IMG/VR virus record: IMGVR_UViG_3300038549_000056
Location: 1-49,114 of that record
Direction: 5' to 3' (one strand)
Length of the DNA stretch: 49,114 nucleotides
Source of the DNA: a virus
This document shows, in pieces, positions 32,372 through 41,320 of this stretch. The notes under the pieces were generated by a model. It had not been told where the DNA came from, did not search any database, and worked only from the letters and a program-made list of their open reading frames with translations. The translations under genes were made by a program, and so were the position numbers. Position 1 is the stretch's first letter, and each line of letters opens with the position of its first letter.

Positions 32372-32716
32372 ATGCCGAGACCCCGGATCGCAACCTTTCC
32401 CTTGTCGCTCTTGCTCGCGATCGTCCTGGCTCCGGACGTTCCGACTGCCAAGCCCACGAACGTCGTTCTGGTCGACACGGTCTGCACGCGGGTCGACAGC
32501 GGTCGGACTCCCCGGACTGCGGTCGAGATCCAGAACCGCGGCACGGCCTCGATCTTCTGCGCGATCGGCGAATGCACGGGGCTCGACGTGGATGCGGGTC
32601 GCGAGCTGTCCTCCGGCGAAACTTGGGTCGTGCAGGCAGCCGGCAATGTCCCGATTTACTGCATCGCCGCAGCCACGCAGACCACGGGCTACGGAACGAC
32701 CGTCACCGAGTTCTGA
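32372..32716 (+). CDS. Small beta-rich virion-type protein with N-terminal signal-like helix
   Basis: A 114-residue protein. The body (TAVEIQNRGTASIFCAIGEC, ELSSGETWVVQAAGNVPIYC, AATQTTGYGTTVTEF) resembles small phage beta-sandwich proteins encoded near fibres. It is preceded by a hydrophobic N-terminus (FPLSLLLAIVLAPDV) that looks like a signal peptide, which is unexpected for a virion protein. GGAGG precedes ATG 32372. Confidence 0.7.
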   Translation: MPRPRIATFPLSLLLAIVLAPDVPTAKPTNVVLVDTVCTRVDSGRTPRTAVEIQNRGTASIFCAIGECTGLDVDAGRELSSGETWVVQAAGNVPIYCIAAATQTTGYGTTVTEF

Positions 32717-32730
32717 GTTCTGAGGCCCCC

Positions 32731-34527
32731 ATGAAACGACTACCGCTCGTTCTCGCGTTGATTCCGTTGTTGGTCTCCGCTCAGACGCCTCCGGTGTTTG
32801 GAGGCGCACGAAAGAGCTCCGTTTCGCCGTCCGGCGTCTCGACGCAGCCGATCACGGCGCCGTCATTCGTTCCAGCCGCGCAGGACTTCATTTACTATGT
32901 GGCGACGACCGGAAGTGACGGCAATGCGTGTACATCCGCAGCGTCGCCATGCCTCACGATCCAGGCGGCACTGGCGAAGATCCCGACCTACTGGCGACAG
33001 AAGGCACGGGTCTATGTCGCGGCTGGAACCTATACGCTTCCGTCCCAGACATGGTTGACCGTTGGTCACTCCGTAATGGCCGGCGAGCCGTTCGTGCTGG
33101 AGGGCGCGATGGTCGACTCCGGGCTCGGTGAACGGACCATCACGTCGGTCGGGACAGTTGGCGGCTATGTCTACCAGGTGACGGACAATACCTTGGCCCC
33201 GACGCTCGATCAGTACGTCGGCTACACCGTAAGGATAACGAGCGGAACGGCTGCCGGCATGACCAGGATCGTGCGTGGGAACACGACGGGTGGCCTATTT
33301 GAGATGAACGAAGCGGACTTTTCTGCGAGTTACCGCCCAGCCGTCGGAGACAAATTCGTTATCGAGCGGCCCGGCACCATCATTGAGTTTCAGGGCACGA
33401 ACAGTGGCCTTGACTTCCGGGCGAGTTCCTCGAAAAACGGGGCCGCCATTGTGCGGAACGTCAAATTTCAGATTGCGGGTGCAGGCGCCACCATCTTCAA
33501 CGTTGCGGCCCCGGCTGGCCTATGTTTCCAGCGAGTGCAGTTTGACCTTGGGACGATCGGTTATCTGTACGTGGGTCGTAGGTCCCAGATCTATGCTGGT
33601 AGCTGCAACATGGTAGACATTGGCACCGAGTTCTTCAATTCGGCCTCATGGCTCGAAGAAGGTGCGGGCCTATTTTTGTCCGGCACGAACCGGCCCCTCA
33701 GCATCATGGACGAGGGTCTATTCCACGGCTATGTAGTATCACGTGGCGTCAAGTTGATGGGCAGTCGGGCGAGTACGATGTTTTTGTTCAGTCCCGACCT
33801 GGCAGGCGGAGCCAATATCTACGCGTATGAGAGCGTGCTCAAGATCCAGAAGCAGATCGCCGCACTGTACGGCCGCATCGTGTCGCCTACGAGCTATGGC
33901 ATAAAGCTTGAGCAAAACAGTTCCGGGCAGGCAATCCAGTACATCGATATCACGGGTTCGACTGGGGACGGGATTTTGCTCGAGGCGAACAGTCAGGCGT
34001 ATTTACAATACGTTTCTGGGTCGAGCAACACGAGCGCTGGTTTGCGTCTCAACGGCTCAAGCATTGCCAAGATCGCGAGCAACGTAACGCTCACGGGTAC
34101 GGCCGGCGAGATCCTGGTCGGCACGCAGTCGACCACGCACGCGGCCGTCTATGCAGGCACCCCACTAGTTGATTTGGTTGGCGGCTCGGCGATGAAGGAT
34201 TCGGCCGCGCTCCCGTCGGTCAAGGTTGCGGGATTGACTGTCGGATCAGCGGGCACCCCGATCAGTTTATCGGTTCGCTGCTCTGCGACGCTCGCGACGG
34301 ATGCGATCGCCGCTGGCACGACCGTAACACAGGACATCGCATGCACCGGGGCCGCCGTTGGCGCTGAGTGTTCGGTGGGCGGTCCCGCGACACTGGAAGC
34401 GGGACTCACGCAATCCTGCCGCGTTTCCTCGACTGGCCACGTGGATCTACGCACGGCGAACGTGACGGCCGGATCGATCACGCCGGCCGCCAGTCAGACG
34501 GTCTCCGTGAGGGTGCTCAATCCATGA
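32731..34527 (+). CDS. Beta-helix tailspike-like protein with signal peptide
   Basis: A 598-residue protein. After a signal-peptide-like start (KRLPLVLALIPLLVSAQTPP) comes FIYYVATTGSDGNACTSAAS with CLTIQAALAKIP, the entry to right-handed beta-helix proteins, then many short beta turns. The last ~90 residues (TVTQDIACTGAAVGAECSVG, SSTGHVDLRTANVTAG) match the C-terminal domain of many phage tail proteins. A Sec signal on a tailspike is unusual; it may instead be displayed or exported by the host. Upstream ORF extension to 32212 overlaps other genes and is not used. Confidence 0.78.
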   Translation: MKRLPLVLALIPLLVSAQTPPVFGGARKSSVSPSGVSTQPITAPSFVPAAQDFIYYVATTGSDGNACTSAASPCLTIQAALAKIPTYWRQKARVYVAAGTYTLPSQTWLTVGHSVMAGEPFVLEGAMVDSGLGERTITSVGTVGGYVYQVTDNTLAPTLDQYVGYTVRITSGTAAGMTRIVRGNTTGGLFEMNEADFSASYRPAVGDKFVIERPGTIIEFQGTNSGLDFRASSSKNGAAIVRNVKFQIAGAGATIFNVAAPAGLCFQRVQFDLGTIGYLYVGRRSQIYAGSCNMVDIGTEFFNSASWLEEGAGLFLSGTNRPLSIMDEGLFHGYVVSRGVKLMGSRASTMFLFSPDLAGGANIYAYESVLKIQKQIAALYGRIVSPTSYGIKLEQNSSGQAIQYIDITGSTGDGILLEANSQAYLQYVSGSSNTSAGLRLNGSSIAKIASNVTLTGTAGEILVGTQSTTHAAVYAGTPLVDLVGGSAMKDSAALPSVKVAGLTVGSAGTPISLSVRCSATLATDAIAAGTTVTQDIACTGAAVGAECSVGGPATLEAGLTQSCRVSSTGHVDLRTANVTAGSITPAASQTVSVRVLNP

Positions 34528-34865
34528 CCTCCGCCGCCCTCAATCCGAGTGTGACGCCGCTCCTTTCTCTCCTGGCGCTTGCCGTCCTTTCCTGCGCCCA
34601 CGGGCAAGCGCGGCCGGAGCCGTGCTCGAGGTGCCCCGAGCCCGCGGCGCGGCCGTGTCCGGAGTCGCGAAGATCGGCGCCGCTCACGACTCCATTACCC
34701 GCGCCTCCAGTCGCGCCAATTCTTACGGACGTTCCTGCTGGTTGCCCGTCACAATTCATCGGCTGTCTCACTCCTGAGAAAGACGCGGAGCTCCAGCGCT
34801 ACTTCGGAGCAGTTCGTCGTTGGATGGTCGAAGTCTATCGAAGAGGAGTTGCCGATGGCGGATGA
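34524..34865 (+). CDS. Lipoprotein, possible outer-membrane spanin subunit
   Basis: A 113-residue protein with a lipobox (LLALAVLSC, Cys ~24), a Cys/Pro-rich middle and a helical C-terminus (EKDAELQRYFGAVRRWMVEV). Small Pro-rich lipoproteins in lysis regions are commonly o-spanins that join with an inner-membrane partner to break the outer membrane. It opens the lysis region and overlaps the next gene by 11 bases. No family match is claimed. Confidence 0.65.
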   Translation: MTSAALNPSVTPLLSLLALAVLSCAHGQARPEPCSRCPEPAARPCPESRRSAPLTTPLPAPPVAPILTDVPAGCPSQFIGCLTPEKDAELQRYFGAVRRWMVEVYRRGVADGG

Positions 34866-35199
34866 AGATGCAGGCAGCAAACGGCGTAGCGGGGAGACCG
34901 TATCTTTGCGCCTCGCGATCATCGTTGGCTCGACGGTGGCAGCGGCGTTCGGGCTCACTCAGCTCGTGGTCAATACCGTCTCGAAGTCGGGCGACAAGAG
35001 CTCCGAGCATGCCCACGAGCTAGCCCTGGTCATCGCCAACCAGATGGAGGTCCAGCACAAAGACAATCTGGAGGCACAACGACAAACTCGCGACGTGTTG
35101 GATCGTCTCGCCGAAGAGCAGAAGTCGCTGAGCGAGACTCTGCGGATTGCCTATCGGCTTGGGCCGCGCGCCATTTTAAAGAGAGAAAAGACACCATGA
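34855..35199 (+). CDS. Single-pass membrane protein with coiled coil (lysis region)
   Basis: A 114-residue protein: charged N-terminus, one membrane helix (LRLAIIVGSTVAAAFGLTQL), then a coiled coil. GAGGAG precedes ATG 34855. In this position an i-spanin or holin-associated role is possible, given the lipoprotein gene upstream. Confidence 0.65.
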   Translation: MADEDAGSKRRSGETVSLRLAIIVGSTVAAAFGLTQLVVNTVSKSGDKSSEHAHELALVIANQMEVQHKDNLEAQRQTRDVLDRLAEEQKSLSETLRIAYRLGPRAILKREKTP

Positions 35200-35402
35200 C
35201 CGAGCGCGCAATCGACCGGCAACTGGTCACTCTGAGCACGGCGATCCTCAACGCGCAGAAAGTTGTCGAGGAAGCCCGAGAAGTCGCGGAAAGCGCACGG
35301 GCATCTGTGACCCAGATGGCCGCCATCATGCGGGCCAAACTCGAGGACCATGAGCGCCGGCTCAGGGCACTCGAGAAGCGAAACGGGAAGAGGGTAGCGT
35401 GA
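35196..35402 (+). CDS. Small coiled-coil protein (lysis region)
   Basis: A 68-residue protein, almost entirely heptad-like Ala/Glu/Arg helix (TAILNAQKVVEEAREVAESA). ATGA overlap with the previous gene. Soluble, function unknown. Confidence 0.6.
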   Translation: MTERAIDRQLVTLSTAILNAQKVVEEAREVAESARASVTQMAAIMRAKLEDHERRLRALEKRNGKRVA

Positions 35403-35950
35403 TGGCTGACTTCGATTCCGCATTGTCCGTGGTGTTGCGACATGAAGGCTTTAGTGCATTCACGAACGATCCAGTCGATCGCGGCGGCGCGACCAAGTGG
35501 GGCATCACGCAGACGACGTTATCGGCGCATCGTGGGCGCCCCGCGAGCATCCAGGACGTACGTGATCTGTCAGAGACGGAGGCGCGCGAGATCTACCGCA
35601 GGCACTACTGGGAGCGGTCCGGCGCTGACCGGATTGTCGATCAGCGCGTCGCAACGAAAGTGTTCGACATCGCGGTCAATCTCGGCGTGATGCGTCGTGG
35701 CACAGATGCGGCGGAGTTGCTCCAGCGTGCCGTGAACGTCGTGCGATTCGGCCGTCCAATTGCTGTCGATGGCATCATCGGGCCGAGGACAATCGAGGCG
35801 GCGAACCTGTGCGAGCCGGACAGGCTCCTCGATGCAATCAAGATGGAGCAACGACATTACTATCTGTCACTCATCGCGCGAGACCCGAGCCAGGAACGAT
35901 TTCGAATCGGCTGGCTCAGACGGGCCGATTGGCCCAAGGAGGCAACCTGA
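35402..35950 (+). CDS. Endolysin: N-acetylmuramidase (glycoside hydrolase family 108)
   Basis: A 182-residue enzyme that cuts peptidoglycan glycan strands. The GH108 signature is at the N-terminus: LRHEGFSAFTNDPVDRGGAT with the catalytic Glu at 15, then KWGIT. A C-terminal peptidoglycan-binding domain (PG_binding_3: AVDGIIGPRTIEAAN, YYLSLIARDPSQERFRIGWL) follows. No signal peptide, so release depends on a holin. ATG 35402 is chosen over GTG 35399. Confidence 0.92.
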   Translation: MADFDSALSVVLRHEGFSAFTNDPVDRGGATKWGITQTTLSAHRGRPASIQDVRDLSETEAREIYRRHYWERSGADRIVDQRVATKVFDIAVNLGVMRRGTDAAELLQRAVNVVRFGRPIAVDGIIGPRTIEAANLCEPDRLLDAIKMEQRHYYLSLIARDPSQERFRIGWLRRADWPKEAT

Positions 35951-36222
35951 TGAAAGCCGCGCTCTACGGTTTCAGGAAAATCATCGTCTTCACGATTGCG
36001 ACCGCGGCCATGGTGTACGGGCTCCACATCTCGATCGATATCCTGAAGGTGATCGACAAGGACAAGGCGACTCAAGCCGCCTCGATCGTCGGCGCGTTCT
36101 TCTTGGCATTCGGCACCGTCTTCGGAACGCTGATGAGCGCCTTCAAGGGCGCTTACGCCGCGGGATCGAATCCGATGGCTCCGCCCGCTCCTCTTCCACC
36201 TCAAGGGCCTCCGGTGCCGTGA
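35950..36222 (+). CDS. Putative holin (two membrane helices)
   Basis: A 90-residue protein with two membrane helices (IIVFTIATAAMVYGLHISI and SIVGAFFLAFGTVFGTLMSA) and a Pro-rich tail. It is directly downstream of the endolysin gene with a 1-base overlap. Size, topology and position fit a holin. Confidence 0.75.
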   Translation: MKAALYGFRKIIVFTIATAAMVYGLHISIDILKVIDKDKATQAASIVGAFFLAFGTVFGTLMSAFKGAYAAGSNPMAPPAPLPPQGPPVP

Positions 36223-36398
36223 ACAAGCTCTCTCCACACGACCGGCACCTCGTGATCGTGCTGCTCTCGATGGCGCACGCGCCGCTCTCGTTGGCCGGCG
36301 AGATGCTGGAGGACGAGGAGCTTCGGGCGGCACTCCGCCTGATCGACGATCGCGCCGAGGCGCTGCGCGCAAGGAGCTCCGATGGCCACCTGGGCTGA
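36219..36398 (+). CDS. Small protein, unknown (lysis region)
   Basis: A 59-residue protein starting at GTG 36219 in a 4-base overlap; mostly helical (LVIVLLSMAHAPLSLAGEML). The central hydrophobic stretch is short, so membrane location is unsure. Confidence 0.55.
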   Translation: MNKLSPHDRHLVIVLLSMAHAPLSLAGEMLEDEELRAALRLIDDRAEALRARSSDGHLG

Positions 36399-37125
36399 CC
36401 GCTTCCACGCCGCGGCCGAGCTCGCCCGCGCGGCCTGGCGTTGGCTCGTGCTCGTCGGCGCGGTCGTCTTGGCGCTGATGCTCGCGCGCGCGTGCAACGG
36501 AGAGCGTGCGGCCGAGGCCGAGGTGCGTCGCCTCAAGAAGGCCTCCGAGCTCGAACGGCAGGGGTTCCTCGTGGCCAAGCGGGCGAGCCAGGACGAGCTC
36601 GAAGCGCAGGCAAAGAAGATCCCCGCGCTCCAGACCGAGCTCGAGCGGCTCGAGAAAGCGCTCAAGGCGAAGCCGCGGATTGTCACCGTCGAGCGCGTCC
36701 GTACAGCGCCGGCGCCGGCCGAGGGAACATCGAGGCCTCCGCCGGAACCCGGGGCTCCGTGCCCGGATTGCCTCCTCGCGCGAGGCGACCGGGGCGACAT
36801 CCGGATCGACTCGGTCCACCTTGAAACGCGAGAGGGGAACCAGGTCGCCGCGGTGGCGGCCGAGTGCTGGCGCCTCATGCCCGCGCCGGAAACGCGCATC
36901 CTGGCCGGCGTTGGGAGCGCGCCCGTGTCGAGCCTGCTTGCCGAGATCCCGCCTGAGAAGCCGGGGTGGGGCGGGGGACTCCTGGCCGGCTACGGGACGA
37001 ACGGCCCTGCGGGCAGCCTCCTCGTAGTGAGTCCGACCGTGTTCGGCGATCACGTCTTCGGCATAGGCGAGCTCACGGCCGGAAACGCGACCGTATTCCA
37101 GATCGGGTTCGTGTGGAGGCCGTGA
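36382..37125 (+). CDS. Spanin-like membrane protein with coiled coil and glycine-rich C-terminus
   Basis: A 247-residue protein: N-terminal membrane helix (WRWLVLVGAVVLALMLARAC), long coiled coil to ~residue 100 (Glu/Leu/Lys/Ala), Pro-rich hinge, a CPDC pair, then a beta-type Gly-rich C-terminus (GWGGGLLAGYGTNGPAGSLL... ending in VFQIGFVWRP). The helix plus coiled coil fits an i-spanin; the terminal Phe-x-Trp-like strand and Gly-rich beta region look like an outer-membrane-directed end, so it might be a one-protein spanin. Inferred only. Confidence 0.65.
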   Translation: MATWADRFHAAAELARAAWRWLVLVGAVVLALMLARACNGERAAEAEVRRLKKASELERQGFLVAKRASQDELEAQAKKIPALQTELERLEKALKAKPRIVTVERVRTAPAPAEGTSRPPPEPGAPCPDCLLARGDRGDIRIDSVHLETREGNQVAAVAAECWRLMPAPETRILAGVGSAPVSSLLAEIPPEKPGWGGGLLAGYGTNGPAGSLLVVSPTVFGDHVFGIGELTAGNATVFQIGFVWRP

Positions 37126-37380
37126 AGGCGAATGCGGCTGGCGGTCCGCACCCGTCCGGGTCGTACCATCCGTCCGGGTCATGCTGTCGGTCGCACCCGT
37201 CCTTATGGGGTCTGGAGCTCTATCCACCCAGGGTGCGCACCGGGTGGTTACTTATTCAATCACGTCACGCTCTTAGTCGGGCACGTCGCTCGCACAACAC
37301 CCACTGTCGTAGTTGTCACCCCGCCTCTAGCCCCTGGACGGGTACACCCAGGGGAGCAGCGATTCCATCTGGGCGCTGAC
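37126..37380 (+). promoter_or_regulatory. Leader region before the restriction-modification gene
   Basis: 255 bases without a credible gene. It contains a near-repeat of CCGTCCGGGTC (three related copies within 37149-37201), a 7-bp hairpin CCCCTGG/CCAGGGG (about 37333-37355), and an A+T-richer stretch around 37248-37275. The open frame through here is Arg/Pro-rich and unlike protein. Expression of the gene downstream is probably set here. Confidence 0.5.
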
Positions 37381-40356
37381 ATGAGATCAGCCAAGCTCCA
37401 GCTTGACGAGAACCTTTCTGAGGAGTGGCGCGCTCGTCTTGCCGAGCGGCTCCATGTGTTCGCGGAGCGGTGGAAGGAATACAAAGGGAATGAGCAGCAG
37501 GGCGCGCCTGAGTTTCTCCAGAAGCTGCTCGATATCTACGAAGTCAGTTTCAAGGCTGGGGCCATTTTTGAGCAGCATCCCGAGCGCGCACCCGTGCGCC
37601 GGAAAGCCAAAGCGCAGCAGTCGCTCTTCCCGAGCGAGGACGATCCGAAGACCGCGTACGAGAGCAAGCGGATGGACATGTATCTCCCGAAGGTCTGTGT
37701 CTGGGAGATGAAAAGTCCAGGGCAAGAGCTCAGCGAAGCTCATGAGCAGATCCTCTACTATTGGGCGCGGACGCGGCCTCGGTACATGGTGCTGTGTAAT
37801 TTCCGCGAATTCTGGATCTACGACACAAATGAGGAGAAGGGCCAACTTGAACCGCAACTGCGACTTCCACTGAAAGACCTTCCGGCGCGTCCCGACTCCT
37901 TCCTGTTCCTTCGCGGCGAGACGCCCGATCTCACAGAGCGGGCCGAGCGCATCACTGCCGATGTGGCCGGCACACTGGGGCGGATCGTGCGTGAGGTCGT
38001 CGAGTCGTCGAAGGATCCGGATCGAGATCGAGAGCGAATCGCGCGGATTATCCTTCAGTGCGTGTTTGCGATGTTCGCGGAGGACACGGATCTGATTAGG
38101 ACCAAGCTCTTCGAGGGGACGATGCGGCGGGCCTGTCAGACCGGGAGTCTCAAACCGTTGTGGGAGCTCTTCGAGGATTTCGCCGCGAATGTCGAGGCAT
38201 CGAAGAAACACAACCGGCTCGCACCGTACATGAACGGGCCGCTGTTCGAGCGCGACCAGCCGCGCATCGACCTCAGCAGGAAGCAGATCGAGAGCCTCTA
38301 CGCCGCAGCCAAGGACTTCGACTGGCAGGACGTTCGCCCCGAGATCTTCGGGACCATCTTCGAGCAGGCATTGAGCTCGGTGAAGCGTCACGAGCTGGGC
38401 GCCCACTACACCCGCGAGGCCGATATCGTGCGGGTTGTGGGACCCACAGTGATTGACCCGTGGCGCGAGCGCATCGCGAATCTCTCGCACCCGAAGCAGG
38501 CGGAGGCGTTGATCGCAGAGCTCAAGGACTTCCATGTCCTAGATCCGGCGTGCGGATGCGGGGATTTCCTATACGTCGTCTACCGAGAGATGAAGCGGTT
38601 GGAGGCGGGGCTCGCCCAGAAATGGAAGCAACTCCAGTGGAAGGTCGCGAAGCGTCAGCGCGACATGAGGCCACCGCCGCCCGGGCCGTGGTTCTCCATC
38701 TACCAACTGCACGGAATTGAGATAAACGGGTTCGCCGCGTTCCTTGCGCGTGTCGTTCTCTGGATCGGGGAGCACCTGGCGGCCCGGGAGTTGGGGCTCG
38801 ACGAGACGACGCTCCCGCTGAAAAATCTGAACGACACAATCTGTAACGGGGACGCACTCCTGACGCCCTGGCCTCGGCCGGAAGGCGAACTGGCGATCGT
38901 GGGCAACCCTCCGTACCTGGGCGTGCGCAAGATGCGGCAGGAGTTGGGCGACGAGTACGTCGACAGGCTCTTCGAACGATTCCCATTGAATCGTGCGGCC
39001 GATCTCGTGACCTACTGGTTCTCGAGGGCGCTCGATACGCTGCGCCCTGGCGAGCGTGCCGGCTTCGTGGCGACAAACTCGATCGCCCAGAACGAGAGTC
39101 GAGAGGCGAGCCTCGATCAAATCGTGAAGAAAGGCGGAACCGTCACCGACGCGTGGAAGAGCTATCCCTGGCCCGGCGATGCCGCCGTACACGTCGGGAT
39201 CGTGAACTGGGTGATGGGACCTTGGGAAGGACTGCGAACCCTCGACGGTGCGGAGGTCGCGTCTATTTCGCCGGCCCTCACCTCGGACAGCGACGTGACC
39301 GGCGCCAGACATATCGAGGCCAACGAGGGCCTCTGCTTCATGGGTGTGACGCCGGGAAACAAGGAGTTCTTCCTCACTGATCAGCAACGGTCAGAAATCC
39401 TTGCTGAAGACCCTGCGTCAGCGGGGGTAATCCGGCCGTTTCTTATTGGGCGCGACGTGAATCGTGAGATCGAGCATAGGGCAACGCGGTGGATTATTGA
39501 CTTCGGGATGATGGAGAAGGCGAAGGCGGAAAAGTTCGCTGGCGCGATGCGGTACATTCGGAAGCACGTCTACCCCATTCGACGAAACAACCGTCGGGAA
39601 GCCCGGGCCGCGAACTGGTGGCGATTCGCGGAGCCAGCTCCGAACATGCGCGCCGGGATCGATGGTAAAAAGGAGGTGCTTGTTCTATCGCGCGTGTCGC
39701 CGCGCTTGATAATGGCGCGCAGCCCTGCTGCCGTCTGTTTCGACAACACGGTCTTCGTGATCGCCTTGAGCGATCCCTTCCACTTCGGCATTCTTCAGTC
39801 AGCCCTGCACGGCGCGTGGGCACGCGCCAGGGGTTCGACTTTGGAAGAGCGACTTCGGTACACGAACACCACCATCTTCGAGACCTTCCCGTTCCCACTG
39901 CAGAAGGACGGAAGCTACGATCCGCGGAAAGTGCCGCAGACTCAGGCTGCGGAGCGGGTCAGCACAGCGGCGGAGTTGTTCGAGCGGGTTCGGAGCGAAA
40001 CCTGCAATGAACGAGGACTCGGGCTAACCAAGCTTCACAACCTGCTCGACTCTGGCGACGACACCGAACTCACCCGCGCATACGTAGCGCTCAACGAGGC
40101 CGTGAACGAGTGCTATGGATTCCCGAGCAGGACCTGGCGCGACAAGGGCAAGACCCTGGCGAAGCTGCTTGAGCTGAACCGTAAGGTCGCTGCTACAGGG
40201 AAAACCGGCCACCTGTTCACCCACATGCTTGTGACCGCCAAGCCTGACCGAGATCGGCCGGGCAAACCGACGCCATTTCGCCGTGCCCAGGCCGGAGAGG
40301 AAGCCTCGACGCAACCAGGCAATTACAGGAAGGGCCGGGCGAGGAGCACACGGTAG
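37381..40356 (+). CDS. MmeI-like type IIG restriction-modification enzyme
   Basis: A 991-residue single-chain enzyme. The N-terminal nuclease has the MmeI spacing D99-x9-E109-x-K111 (DMYLPKVCVWEMK). A helical linker follows, with RHELGAHYTREADI before the methyltransferase. SAM-binding motif I is DPACGCGDF (388-396); the catalytic motif IV is NPPY (509-512), typical of N6-adenine methylation. The C-terminal ~350 residues hold a target-recognition region. ATG 37381 is chosen because upstream codons are not protein-like. Such enzymes cut at a fixed distance from the recognised site and methylate one strand. It lies in the cargo region next to attP, and would restrict competing phages in a lysogen. 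Confidence 0.9.
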   Translation: MRSAKLQLDENLSEEWRARLAERLHVFAERWKEYKGNEQQGAPEFLQKLLDIYEVSFKAGAIFEQHPERAPVRRKAKAQQSLFPSEDDPKTAYESKRMDMYLPKVCVWEMKSPGQELSEAHEQILYYWARTRPRYMVLCNFREFWIYDTNEEKGQLEPQLRLPLKDLPARPDSFLFLRGETPDLTERAERITADVAGTLGRIVREVVESSKDPDRDRERIARIILQCVFAMFAEDTDLIRTKLFEGTMRRACQTGSLKPLWELFEDFAANVEASKKHNRLAPYMNGPLFERDQPRIDLSRKQIESLYAAAKDFDWQDVRPEIFGTIFEQALSSVKRHELGAHYTREADIVRVVGPTVIDPWRERIANLSHPKQAEALIAELKDFHVLDPACGCGDFLYVVYREMKRLEAGLAQKWKQLQWKVAKRQRDMRPPPPGPWFSIYQLHGIEINGFAAFLARVVLWIGEHLAARELGLDETTLPLKNLNDTICNGDALLTPWPRPEGELAIVGNPPYLGVRKMRQELGDEYVDRLFERFPLNRAADLVTYWFSRALDTLRPGERAGFVATNSIAQNESREASLDQIVKKGGTVTDAWKSYPWPGDAAVHVGIVNWVMGPWEGLRTLDGAEVASISPALTSDSDVTGARHIEANEGLCFMGVTPGNKEFFLTDQQRSEILAEDPASAGVIRPFLIGRDVNREIEHRATRWIIDFGMMEKAKAEKFAGAMRYIRKHVYPIRRNNRREARAANWWRFAEPAPNMRAGIDGKKEVLVLSRVSPRLIMARSPAAVCFDNTVFVIALSDPFHFGILQSALHGAWARARGSTLEERLRYTNTTIFETFPFPLQKDGSYDPRKVPQTQAAERVSTAAELFERVRSETCNERGLGLTKLHNLLDSGDDTELTRAYVALNEAVNECYGFPSRTWRDKGKTLAKLLELNRKVAATGKTGHLFTHMLVTAKPDRDRPGKPTPFRRAQAGEEASTQPGNYRKGRARSTR

Positions 40357-40419
40357 GATTGCCAGTGGCCATGATCGGAGACAGTGCCTCTGGGATCGCA
40401 GTCCAAGGAGGTGCGCCGT

Positions 40420-41247
40420 ATGAGCATTGAGGGTGCGTTGGGGATCCTGGCGACAATTCTCTTGGGTGTCTTGGCGATCTACGTCGCAGTAAGGCGCCGC
40501 TATCCCGGTCAGATCTACTTCATACGTGAGCAGAACATAGTGTTGTTCGACGATATTGTCAGAACTCTACCTGGGCTGACAGTTCTGTATAGGGATCAGC
40601 CGCTCAGCCAACACATCGTTCTTCTCAAGGGGGCTTTGATCAATACCGGACGAAAAGACATTGCGTCTTCGATGGTTGAAGACCCAATCACTTTGAGGCT
40701 ATCGGGCAACTGTAGATGGCTTGGAGCCAACTTCCTTGGCGCATCTTCAAAAACTGCGGTAGAAGTGAAGGTTCTGGATGACCAAACGATTGCGGTTAGT
40801 TTTCGTCTTCTTCGTTGTGGGGAATTCCTCCGTGTCCAGGCTCTCGCCGAGGTGCCTGCAATGTCTGTCGAGATGAAGCTATTGCCCGAGAATAGTCCTC
40901 TACAATTCTTCGAACATTCTCTTAGTTTTCATCATCGGATCGAGGATACTCAAGATGTCCTGCAAGACGAGTTGCCTCCCATCAGATCGTTCATAAAACG
41001 CGGACGGTATTGGTATTGGGAGGTACTGGCGATGGTAGGTATGGCGGCTGCTTATGCGATGGCACTACCGATTGCCATTGGCGAATTTATCGCACTTTGG
41101 TCCGGCGTAGAGGCGCCGACTCTATTCGTTGCATCCGCCGCTGGATTCGCCGTTTCTATGGTAGCGGGACTGGCGCTATTTGTGTTGATTTGGCGACGGG
41201 CAAGAAGGGTGCGTCGCTTCCGGGGTCTCCTGAAGTGTAGGCCCTGA
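40420..41247 (+). CDS. Membrane protein with internal beta domain, unknown
   Basis: A 275-residue protein with one N-terminal membrane helix (LGILATILLGVLAIYVAV), a ~170-residue soluble region and two C-terminal helices (LAMVGMAAAYAMALPIAIGE and LFVASAAGFAVSMVAGLALF). GGAGG lies eight bases before ATG 40420. The DNA is less GC-rich and its codon choice differs from the late genes, suggesting recent gain. It follows the restriction-modification gene by 63 bases. No family recognised; a defence or exclusion role is a guess from position. Confidence 0.75.
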   Translation: MSIEGALGILATILLGVLAIYVAVRRRYPGQIYFIREQNIVLFDDIVRTLPGLTVLYRDQPLSQHIVLLKGALINTGRKDIASSMVEDPITLRLSGNCRWLGANFLGASSKTAVEVKVLDDQTIAVSFRLLRCGEFLRVQALAEVPAMSVEMKLLPENSPLQFFEHSLSFHHRIEDTQDVLQDELPPIRSFIKRGRYWYWEVLAMVGMAAAYAMALPIAIGEFIALWSGVEAPTLFVASAAGFAVSMVAGLALFVLIWRRARRVRRFRGLLKCRP

Positions 41248-41320
41248 AAGCGCGTATCAAGCACGCACGATGAGCCATTTCTGTGGTTGAAGCAATGTGT
41301 CGGCGCGGGTTCGAGGTAGC

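Noticed and set aside
32212-32730. N-terminal extension of the beta-helix protein
   Set aside because: The extension overlaps the 114-residue gene in another frame and is Arg/Ser/His-rich; the ATG at 32731 begins a clear signal-like sequence.
37132-37380. N-terminal extension of the restriction-modification enzyme
   Set aside because: Codons give an Arg/Pro/Val-rich sequence with DNA repeats; the enzyme's N-terminal helix starts at 37381.
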